Shown here piece after piece: positions 55,151 to 62,735 of a stretch of DNA of 64,000 nt (position 1 is its first letter; each line of letters begins with the position of its first letter). Source of the stretch: JAUILH01 sp964230215. Lineage in GTDB: Bacteria; Bacteroidota; Bacteroidia; Flavobacteriales_D; JAUILH01. The stretch is taken from NCBI GenBank assembly GCA_964230215.1, contig CAXRGQ010000007.1:620001-684000 (forward strand), written 5' to 3'. The translations under genes and the position numbers were made by a program. The notes beneath the pieces are model-generated. The model ran no database searches, was not told the origin of the DNA, and was given only the letters and a program-made list of their open reading frames with translations.

Positions 55151-57631
55151 ATGATGCGGCTATTTTTCATCCTTTCATTTGTGGTTTGTAATGCTGCACC
55201 GTGCTTAGCTAACACAGATTCATTGTGGGCTGCATGGAACAATAAGTCTTTAAATGATAGTCTGCGCATGGACGCTCTCGCAAATTATGCATGGGACGCC
55301 CATCTTTATACAAACCCAGATAGCAGTTTATATTATGCGAAAAAGCTAAAATCATTTGCAGAGAAACGAGACAACATTGAGTTTGTTGCTAGGGCAGTAA
55401 AGGTTATGGCGGTTGCATCACAAGTACAAGGAAAGTATGATGAGGCGGAAAAATTCTATGCTGAAAGTATAGAGTACACTAAAAAACGTGGTGATGATAA
55501 AGGTCTAGGAAACATCTACTTTAATATGGGAACTATGTATTATATGAAGGGAGATCCTGATAATGCAATAAAGTGGTATCTATCCAGCTTGGAAATCCGA
55601 GAGAAAATTAGCGATAGCTCAGGAATTGCAGGTTCGCTAAACAACATAGGAGGCGTTTATAATATGATAGGAGAATATAATAAATCGATTAACTATTTTG
55701 AAAAAAGCTTGGAAATTAAAACAGCTATTGGAGATAATGCTGGCGCGGCCAGAACTGTAACTAATATTGGAATTATCTCCTATAATCACGGAGACTATGC
55801 CAATGCAAGTAAATACTTCACGAGGGGCTTAAAAATGTCTGAAGCGGAAGGTGACAAGAATGGTACCGCAACCGCGTTGATAAACTTAGGAAATCTATAT
55901 AACTCCCAGTCTAACTCTAAGAAGGCGATTAGCTATTTTGAAAAAGGAGGTCAACTTATGAAAGAATCTGGCAATCTCAAAGGTTATGCATCAGCGCTTA
56001 ACAATATTGGCAGTGTGTACAGAGATTTAGAGGAGTTTGACAAAGCCCTAGAGTATTACGATAAATGTGCCGAATTAAACATACAGATGCAAGACAGACT
56101 TCTGTATGCATCCACATTAAATAATATGGGCCTGATCTTCTTGGAGCAAAAGCGATTGGATACAGCCATGTATTTTTTTGACAAGAGTCTTTTTATCAAA
56201 GACTCGATTGGAGACAAAGAAGGGATAATTAATGCGACAAATAATTTGGGTGCTATATATTTAATGAAAGGACAGGTTGATCAGGCAATAGAATCAACCA
56301 ATAAGGCCCTATCCTTAGCCAAAGAAATAAACCTTCTTTCGCAAATAAAAGAGTCGGCAGGGCAGCTTTGGAAAGCATACAAAGCCAAAGGGAACTATTC
56401 AAAGTCACTTGAAATGTATGAGTTGTTTATTGAGTCGCGTGACAGTATTGCGTCAGAAAAGAATGAGAAAGAAATAATCCGTCAAGAATTTAAATATAAG
56501 TATGAAAAACAAGCTACTTCAGACTCCATTAAATCAGCAGAAGAATCAAAAGTCAAGGATGCTTTGTTGGCGACGGAAAGAGCAGAAAACAAACAAAATA
56601 AGCTAGAAGCTAAACAGCAAGAGCAGCAGAAATTTTATCTATTTGGAGGACTAGCCTTGGCAGTCCTATTTGGTGGTTTTGTGTTCAACAGATATAGAGT
56701 AACCAACAATCAGAAGAGAATAATAGAGGATCAGAAAGAAAAAGTAGATGCTGCATACGATGAGTTGGAAGTAAAAAACACAGAAATCCTAGATTCCATC
56801 AACTACGCAAAACGCATTCAATCTGCCATTCTGCCTCCAGATAAATTAGTTAAAGAATATCTATCGAATTCGTTTATTATCTACAAGCCAAAGGACATTG
56901 TAGCAGGAGACTTTTACTGGATGGAAACCAAGGACAACAAGGTGCTCTTTGCAGCTGCAGATTGCACTGGTCACGGTGTTCCAGGCGCAATGGTAAGTGT
57001 TGTGTGTAATAATGGCCTTAATAGATCAGTGAGAGAGCACGGACTCACTGACCCAGGGCAAATCTTGGATAAAACACGAGAAATCGTAATTGCAGAGTTT
57101 GAGAAATCAGAGGAAGATGTTAAGGACGGAATGGATATAGCATTATGCTCACTAACGTTCGCACAGAGCGAGAAACAGAGCGTGAGCGGTTCCAACAATT
57201 CAGCTGACTCGGAGACACAAGACCGCCCTGTTTCTGATTCCCCCGCACTGTTACAATACGCTGGTGCCCACAACCCACTATGGATAATTAGAAAGACAGT
57301 GTCGGCCGAAACCGGCGAGAGCTTTGTGCTGGAGGAGGTGAAGGCTGACAAACAACCCATAGGTAAATATGATGAGCCAAAGCCGTATACTACCCATTCA
57401 ATAGAACTAAACCCTGGAGACAGTTTCTACATCTTCTCAGATGGATATGCCGATCAATTCGGTGGTGAAAAAGGCAAGAAACTAAAAGCAAAGAATTTTA
57501 AAACCCTCCTTCTCTCCATTCAAAACGAATCCATGGAAAAGCAACGTGAGCTCATTGATGAGGCCTTTGAAAAGTGGAAAGGTACGTTTGAGCAGTTAGA
57601 TGACGTCTGCGTAATTGGTGTGCGTATCTGA
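55151..57631 (+). CDS. TPR-containing membrane SpoIIE Ser/Thr phosphatase (paralogue 2)
   Basis: 826 residues with the same layout as its upstream neighbour: signal peptide, about nine TPR units (AGSLNNIGGVYNMIGEYNKS and similar), coiled coil, membrane helix (FGGLALAVLFGGFVF), SpoIIE domain ending DDVCVIGVRI. Protein identity with the neighbour is very high in the phosphatase part while synonymous codon positions differ widely, which points to an old duplication under selection. Between about bases 57160 and 57310 it has a Ser/Gln/Asp-rich insertion with higher GC, absent at that place in the paralogue, inside the phosphatase domain before the QYAGAHNPLW motif. Confidence 0.94.
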   Translation: MMRLFFILSFVVCNAAPCLANTDSLWAAWNNKSLNDSLRMDALANYAWDAHLYTNPDSSLYYAKKLKSFAEKRDNIEFVARAVKVMAVASQVQGKYDEAEKFYAESIEYTKKRGDDKGLGNIYFNMGTMYYMKGDPDNAIKWYLSSLEIREKISDSSGIAGSLNNIGGVYNMIGEYNKSINYFEKSLEIKTAIGDNAGAARTVTNIGIISYNHGDYANASKYFTRGLKMSEAEGDKNGTATALINLGNLYNSQSNSKKAISYFEKGGQLMKESGNLKGYASALNNIGSVYRDLEEFDKALEYYDKCAELNIQMQDRLLYASTLNNMGLIFLEQKRLDTAMYFFDKSLFIKDSIGDKEGIINATNNLGAIYLMKGQVDQAIESTNKALSLAKEINLLSQIKESAGQLWKAYKAKGNYSKSLEMYELFIESRDSIASEKNEKEIIRQEFKYKYEKQATSDSIKSAEESKVKDALLATERAENKQNKLEAKQQEQQKFYLFGGLALAVLFGGFVFNRYRVTNNQKRIIEDQKEKVDAAYDELEVKNTEILDSINYAKRIQSAILPPDKLVKEYLSNSFIIYKPKDIVAGDFYWMETKDNKVLFAAADCTGHGVPGAMVSVVCNNGLNRSVREHGLTDPGQILDKTREIVIAEFEKSEEDVKDGMDIALCSLTFAQSEKQSVSGSNNSADSETQDRPVSDSPALLQYAGAHNPLWIIRKTVSAETGESFVLEEVKADKQPIGKYDEPKPYTTHSIELNPGDSFYIFSDGYADQFGGEKGKKLKAKNFKTLLLSIQNESMEKQRELIDEAFEKWKGTFEQLDDVCVIGVRI

Positions 57632-57660
57632 CGCAAACCAAGTGCGCTAGAAAGTCACTA

Positions 57661-57719
57661 ATACTGACAAAGCGAAGAATAGCATGAACGAATCTAAAGG
57701 CCCATGCTTTCGTCAGTAT
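57661..57719. repeat. Inverted repeat (hairpin 1)
   Basis: ATACTGAC at 57661-57668 pairs perfectly with GTCAGTAT at 57712-57719. Pairing continues inward with AAAGC/GCTTT past a one-base bulge. Confidence 0.65.
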
Positions 57720-57733
57720 AGGATGATAGCTTG

Positions 57734-57763
57734 TCATAACAGCGAGGAATGAGCTCGTTATGA
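57734..57763. repeat. Inverted repeat (hairpin 2)
   Basis: TCATAAC at 57734-57740 pairs with GTTATGA at 57757-57763. The right arm lies inside the relic SpoIIE 3' end. Confidence 0.5.
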
Positions 57764-57791
57764 TGTGTGCGTCATAGGCGTCCGCGTGTAG
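57751..57791 (+). pseudogene. Decayed 3' end of a SpoIIE phosphatase gene
   Basis: The last nine codons read DVCVIGVRV and a stop, the exact C-terminal signature of the two upstream TPR-SpoIIE proteins. The preceding bases also align with the end of the gene at 55151 if a one-base deletion is allowed (GAG..GTTA-TGATGTGTGCGT). No further homology is seen upstream. It appears to be the leftover of a third tandem copy or of a duplicated gene end. Confidence 0.65.
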
Positions 57792-57889
57792 TGCCTGCGC
57801 TGGAGCTTTAGCCTGAGCGTTAGCCATAGCTTTCTGCGTGCCGCCCGTAGCTTTCTGCGTGTCGCCCGTAGCTTTAGCAGAGGCACTAC
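57788..57889. repeat. Inverted repeat enclosing tandem repeats (hairpin 3)
   Basis: GTAGTGCCT at 57788-57796 is the perfect reverse complement of AGGCACTAC at 57881-57889. Partial pairing (GCT/AGC, AGCTTTA-like) continues inside. The enclosed 85 bases carry the tandem repeats. Confidence 0.65.
57825..57880 (+). repeat. Two 21-base tandem repeats plus a partial third
   Basis: Units at 57825-57845 and 57846-57866 differ at two positions (core TAGCTTTCTGCGTG followed by C/T and CGCC). A third begins CGTAGCTTTAGCAG at 57867. No spacers, so not a CRISPR. Confidence 0.75.
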
Positions 57890-58167
57890 GTATTTAGTTC
57901 CTACGCCTTAGTTTCAGCCATGACTTGTGTTGAGGCTCTTTAATTACCCGAAATCTATTATTTCTAAACACCAAAGCAGATATCTGTTGTATTCAAAACG
58001 GTTTTGATGTCGCGCACGAAAACACCAATAGATATAAGGCATAGATATTCAAGCCTTTAAGACGTTTTTCATTTCTTTAGATTCCAAGAAAGACATATAA
58101 CTTTAGTTAGCGCTTAGATTGATTTTTCAGTAAATTAGGGCAGCTTGTTTCTAAAACATCAAATTTT

Positions 58168-61100
58168 ATGAAAGTTTTTACTAGTCTCTTATTCGGAGCG
58201 CTGTTTATTGTAAGTGCTTCTGCACAAGAAGTTTATCGTTGGTATCAAGATGGGAAAGTAATTTTTCAGTTAGAGGAAAACGTTCCAATGCCCAAGACCG
58301 CTAACGGCTTAGTTGAAAAAGGGCAGATGTCATTTTTGGATGGCTTATCGGGTCAATTCGGAATACAATCTATTAAGCATTTGCATCCAGACATAAATGA
58401 TAGAAACCTATTTAGAACCTACCAAATTGAATTTTCTGAAATAGAAAGAGTTGACGAGCTGGTTGAAATCGTGGGAAAATCTGCTGAAGTAGTTTATGCA
58501 GAGAAGAAGGAGTTGCACGAGTCTTTCTTGACACCTAACGACCAATATTATACTAATTCCTTTAATAATGGACAGTGGGCCTTATTTCAAATTGATGCAG
58601 ATTTGGCGTGGGACATATCTACTGGATCATCAAGTATTATAGTGGCGGTAACAGATAACGCTATCCAAACCGCTCATCCAGATTTAGTGAATAAACTAGT
58701 GCCTGGGTATGATGCGGCTGAAAATGATAATGACCCTAGCCCTTGTGGTGGAAATGATGGATTTCACGGGTCTCATGTGTCAGGGATTGTTGGCGCCGAA
58801 ACAAATAACAATATTGGAATAGCATCAATAGGTTTTGATGTGAGTATTATGCCTGTAAAAATTGGAAATTGTGCCACAGGTGCGCTTACAGCGGGATATG
58901 ATGGTATAATTTGGGCAGCAGATAACGGCGCTCACGTTATTAATATGTCTTGGGGTGGCGGTGGCCAGTCTACCTACGGTCAAAACGTTTGTACCTATGC
59001 GTGGAATGAGGGGTCGATTCTAGTCGCTGCGGCAGGAAATGATGGTGTAAATTCTGTTTTCTACCCTGCTGGATACAACAACGTAATTTCAGTTGCATCT
59101 TCTACTAACGGAGACGCAAAGTCAAGTTTTTCTAACTATGGTAGTTGGATTGATGTGACAGCTCCTGGGTCAAGCATTTTGTCATGTAATGAAAATACGG
59201 GTTATCAGTTCACACAGGGAACATCAATGGCGTCTCCAATGGTGGCAGGACTAGTTGGACTAATGATTTCACATGCGCCCTCAACATCACAACAAGATGT
59301 AGTCAATTGTTTGTTAAGCTCATGCGACAATATCGATGGAGCAAATCCAAGCTATATTGGTCAACTAGGCGCAGGAAGAATAAACGCACATCAGGCACTG
59401 TTGTGCATGAATCAATATACCTTCACTTTAGACGTGGGTATTGCAGAAATTAGCAGTCCAGAAGGGGCGATATGTGGAAGCTCAGTAGATCCGGTTGTTG
59501 AACTAAAAAACTATGGGGCAAACACACTAACACAAGTTGACATCAATTATCAAGTGGATGCAGGACCTGTTCAAACCTTAAACTGGACGGGTAGTCTTGC
59601 TCAAGGACAATCTGATATCGTTAGTTTGCCTACACAAACGCCTGGAGCGGGAGCACACACTTTAACGGTATTCACTTCATCTCCAAATGCAAGTACGGAT
59701 CAAAATAGTTCGAACGACTCAGAGACCTCAAGCTTTACTATCGTTGCAAATGGCCAGATAGCGGACTTAACAATTATTACAGATTGTTATGGCTCGGAAA
59801 TTTCTTGGACAATTGAAGAAGATGGTACCGGCATACAATGGGCACAAGGTGGTGGATATGCAAACGTAACCGGAGGTGAAACGATTAATGAAAGCGTGTG
59901 TCTTGAATCAGGATGTTATGTGTTCACAATAGACGATACATATGGTGATGGACTTTATGGTAGTCAGTGGACATGCACCGTGGATGGTGATTATTTTATG
60001 GATGATGCTACGGGAGCAAACCTATTTAGTATGACTGCTCCAAATGGAGATTTTGGAAACCAGGCAACACACAACTTTTGTATTACCTCTAATCTTTCTT
60101 TAGATGCTGGTATATCGAACATTGTTGATCCGAATGGAAGTTATTGTAGCTCAAGTATAACGCCGACGGTTGAACTATATAACTACGGTTCTACCACTTT
60201 AACTAGCGTTGATATAGTGTATAACACAGGTGGAGCCAATCAGGTGTTTAATTGGTCTGGCAGTTTAGCGCAAGGAGCGAGTACAACGGTAACACTACCC
60301 TCAATTACGGTGAGTAGCGGATCGTATACTTTCTCAGCGTCTACTGACAACCCGAATAGTGGTACAGATCAAAACACAGTGAACGATCTAAGCACGAATT
60401 CGTTTGCAATATTCACCGCTGCGCTACCTTTGCCATTTCAGGAAGACTTTGAGAGCAACTCCTTTGCAACAAATAGCTGGACCATTGACAACCCAGATGG
60501 TGGTATCACTTGGGAAATTACTACAATCGCGGGGAGCGCACCTGGAGACAAGGCCGCAAAAATGGACTTCTATAATTATGGAAATGGTTCTGAAAGAGAC
60601 GGGATGCAAACACCTCCTCTAGATTTCAGTAGTTACACTAACGTTAGTATGACTTATGACCATGCATTCCGCAGATATAACACCAGTTCTGCCGACTCTA
60701 TGATTATATATGTGTCTACAGATTGCGGAAACACATTTGACAGAATAGTTGGCTATGCCGAAGATGGAACAGGCAGCTTTGCAACCGCCACAACCAATAC
60801 GGCTCCTTTTACACCTGGCAATGGAGATTGGTGTACAGGTACTGTAGGCGCTAACTGCTTTACGGTAAATCTTGGTGCTTACGATGGACAGCCGTCAGTA
60901 ATTGTTCGTTTTGAAGGCTTTAACAACGGTATTGCAGGAAACAACTTATTCATCGATAACATTAACATTGATGGCACATTAACCAGCGCACCGCCTATTG
61001 CTGATTTTTCAAGTAACACACAAGAGTTATGTGAAGGTAACACGGTGTCATTCACCGACCAGTCCAACGGAGCTCCAACAAGCTGGTTATGGGATTTTGG

Positions 61101-61872
61101 CGATGGAAATACATCTACTCAGCAGAACCCAACTCACACTTATGCTTCTGCAGGAACATATACGGTTACAATGACAGCAAGCAATGCATTTGGTTCAGAT
61201 GTCGAAACTATTACAAACTATATTACTGTATATGGTCCTGTGAGTTATAGTCAGAACCTAACGATTTGTGATGGCGGCTCGGTAAGTGTTGGATCAAGCA
61301 CCTATACAACGGCAGGCACTTATACAGATGTATTAGTTGGCCCAACGGGTTGCGATAGTACGGTCACTACGACACTCGCAGTAAACCCATTACCAACAGT
61401 GGATTTAACTTCACCTGTCGATACCTTATGTGAGTACCACGGGTCACAAACGCTAGTAGGAACACCAGCGGGTGGAACATACTCAGGACCAGGTATGTCC
61501 GGCTCAACTTTTGACCCCAATCAAGCAGGAGTGGGGACGCACACTATAAGCTATACTTTCACAGACGGAAATGGTTGTGCAGGATCTAGCAGCGTTAGCA
61601 TTATGGTAGACGCATGCTTAGGTCTGGAGAACCAGGCACTACAATCTCTTAGCGTTTATCCAAACCCAACGCAAGGAGAATTTGTGATTGATGGATTATC
61701 GGCAGGAACACAGGTGATTATATTGGATGCTATTGGTAAAAAAGTTGCCGAACTCACTGCGACAACACAATTGCATACAATGCAACTTAATGATCTTGAG
61801 ACAGGAGTATATTACGTGAGAGCTATTAAGGGAGAGTATACCAAAGTAATTCCAATAATCTTATCGAAATAG
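58168..61872 (+). CDS. T9SS-secreted subtilisin-like serine protease (S8)
   Basis: 1234 residues. A signal peptide (ALFIVSASAQ) is followed by a propeptide-like region to about 120. The S8 domain has catalytic Asp163 (VAVTDNA), His200 (FHGSHVSGIVG) and Ser353 (GTSMASPMVAG), with the oxyanion Asn in AAAGNDG. Two CARDB-like domains follow, each starting LDVGIAEISSP or LDAGISNIVDP, flanking an insert with CYGSEISWTI. Then come a jelly-roll/MAM-like domain (about 750-940), a PKD domain (WLWDFGDGNTSTQQNP), further Cys-containing modules and a type A T9SS sorting domain (LSVYPNPTQGEFVI ... LETGVYYVRAI). It probably digests extracellular protein. A strong terminator follows. Confidence 0.96.
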   Translation: MKVFTSLLFGALFIVSASAQEVYRWYQDGKVIFQLEENVPMPKTANGLVEKGQMSFLDGLSGQFGIQSIKHLHPDINDRNLFRTYQIEFSEIERVDELVEIVGKSAEVVYAEKKELHESFLTPNDQYYTNSFNNGQWALFQIDADLAWDISTGSSSIIVAVTDNAIQTAHPDLVNKLVPGYDAAENDNDPSPCGGNDGFHGSHVSGIVGAETNNNIGIASIGFDVSIMPVKIGNCATGALTAGYDGIIWAADNGAHVINMSWGGGGQSTYGQNVCTYAWNEGSILVAAAGNDGVNSVFYPAGYNNVISVASSTNGDAKSSFSNYGSWIDVTAPGSSILSCNENTGYQFTQGTSMASPMVAGLVGLMISHAPSTSQQDVVNCLLSSCDNIDGANPSYIGQLGAGRINAHQALLCMNQYTFTLDVGIAEISSPEGAICGSSVDPVVELKNYGANTLTQVDINYQVDAGPVQTLNWTGSLAQGQSDIVSLPTQTPGAGAHTLTVFTSSPNASTDQNSSNDSETSSFTIVANGQIADLTIITDCYGSEISWTIEEDGTGIQWAQGGGYANVTGGETINESVCLESGCYVFTIDDTYGDGLYGSQWTCTVDGDYFMDDATGANLFSMTAPNGDFGNQATHNFCITSNLSLDAGISNIVDPNGSYCSSSITPTVELYNYGSTTLTSVDIVYNTGGANQVFNWSGSLAQGASTTVTLPSITVSSGSYTFSASTDNPNSGTDQNTVNDLSTNSFAIFTAALPLPFQEDFESNSFATNSWTIDNPDGGITWEITTIAGSAPGDKAAKMDFYNYGNGSERDGMQTPPLDFSSYTNVSMTYDHAFRRYNTSSADSMIIYVSTDCGNTFDRIVGYAEDGTGSFATATTNTAPFTPGNGDWCTGTVGANCFTVNLGAYDGQPSVIVRFEGFNNGIAGNNLFIDNINIDGTLTSAPPIADFSSNTQELCEGNTVSFTDQSNGAPTSWLWDFGDGNTSTQQNPTHTYASAGTYTVTMTASNAFGSDVETITNYITVYGPVSYSQNLTICDGGSVSVGSSTYTTAGTYTDVLVGPTGCDSTVTTTLAVNPLPTVDLTSPVDTLCEYHGSQTLVGTPAGGTYSGPGMSGSTFDPNQAGVGTHTISYTFTDGNGCAGSSSVSIMVDACLGLENQALQSLSVYPNPTQGEFVIDGLSAGTQVIILDAIGKKVAELTATTQLHTMQLNDLETGVYYVRAIKGEYTKVIPIILSK

Positions 61873-61891
61873 AAATTAGAACTCCAAAGTG

Positions 61892-61919
61892 AAAGGCGAC
61901 CGTATGGTCGCTTTTTTTT
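61892..61919 (+). terminator. Intrinsic terminator after the subtilase gene
   Basis: Stem GCGACC (61896-61901) with GGTCGC (61906-61911), loop GTAT, followed by eight T residues at 61912-61919. Confidence 0.9.
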
Positions 61920-62016
61920 GCTTGATATGTTCATAATACAAGTCGATCAGTAGCAATTTCACGATGGGGCATTATTCCTAGAGTTGGGGTATGGTTTAAT
62001 TTGTAAAATTGCAAGC

Positions 62017-62165
62017 ATGCAGCGATTGCTTGTTATATGCCTATTTATGTGTGTTAGCTTCACTGGCCTCTCAAACTCCGACAGTTAATGTCAGAAGAAT
62101 TTGAGAATTGGCGGGGAGATATTGAACAGATTGATGATGTGTGCGTGATTGGTGTCAAGGTATAA
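62017..62165 (+). pseudogene. Internally deleted SpoIIE phosphatase gene: signal peptide plus C-terminal tail
   Basis: ATG 62017 opens a 23-residue signal-peptide frame (MQRLLVICLFMCVSFTG, ending SNSDS and a stop) that resembles the start of the protein at 55151 (MMRLFFILSFVV ... ANTDS). In another frame, from about 62079 to the stop at 62163-62165, runs RQLMSEEFENWRGDIEQ then IDDVCVIGVKV, the C-terminal tail of this SpoIIE family. So both ends of such a gene survive and some 2.4 kb between them is gone. The junction lies at ACAGTTAATG, where GACAGT could serve both as Asp-Ser of the N-terminus and as part of the tail, so deletion at short homology is likely. Confidence 0.8.
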
Positions 62166-62234
62166 TTTCAAAATGAGCTTCAAGTTGTTTTCTTTGTTCC
62201 TTAAATTCCATACCTTTCATATTAAACTTAAGCC

Positions 62235-62651
62235 ATGAGATTATTTATTATTCTTTTAATTACAATTGGGCTTACATCATGCAGTAATAGTGATAGCTCA
62301 AATGAAAGTAAGGACAAAGAAACGTCAAGCCAAGAGAAGGCTGAATCAGATATGGATTTTTGTGATTGTGGCCTGCTAGCAATTGAAAAGGCTAAATTAA
62401 TAGACAGCGATCCAGATGAGCTTGAACAGTATGAAGAGGAATTCAGACCATGCAAAGAGCTTTTTGATGCAATCTCAATTGAGGAACGCATGACACAACT
62501 AATGAATTGCCCAGAGGTAATGGAGCAGTCTAAGGATTTAATGAATCATATTGATGCTGGGGGATTTCTTGAAAAGGCGCGTGAAAAATCTGAAGATGTG
62601 GATTTAGAACTGAAAGAGCTGGAGGAGAAGGGCATGGATACATTAAATTAG
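62235..62651 (+). CDS. Small acidic lipoprotein, function unknown
   Basis: 138 residues. Signal peptide with lipobox GLTSC, so lipid-anchored. A Ser/Glu-rich linker (about 22-45) precedes a helical, acidic domain with Cys residues in DFCDCGLLAI, RPCKEL and MNCPEV. No known family recognised. Confidence 0.8.
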   Translation: MRLFIILLITIGLTSCSNSDSSNESKDKETSSQEKAESDMDFCDCGLLAIEKAKLIDSDPDELEQYEEEFRPCKELFDAISIEERMTQLMNCPEVMEQSKDLMNHIDAGGFLEKAREKSEDVDLELKELEEKGMDTLN

Positions 62652-62735
62652 GACAGACCATAATTCAAGAATCGTTATAATCTTGGGGTATATGGCATGT
62701 AATTTGCCAACAAAAAACCCAAAAATCATTCAGCT

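Larger units (their letters stand above)
57632..58167. other. Structured 536-base intergenic region with nested inverted repeats
   Basis: No coding frame. The first 260 bases are GC-richer than the surroundings and packed with inverted and tandem repeats, listed separately. The part from about 57900 to 58167 is ordinary AT-rich DNA that should contain the promoter of the subtilase gene; no exact TAnnTTTG box was found. Confidence 0.6.

Noticed and set aside
57825..57880. CRISPR array
   Set aside because: The 21-base units are directly adjacent without spacers, there are fewer than three full copies and no cas genes are present.
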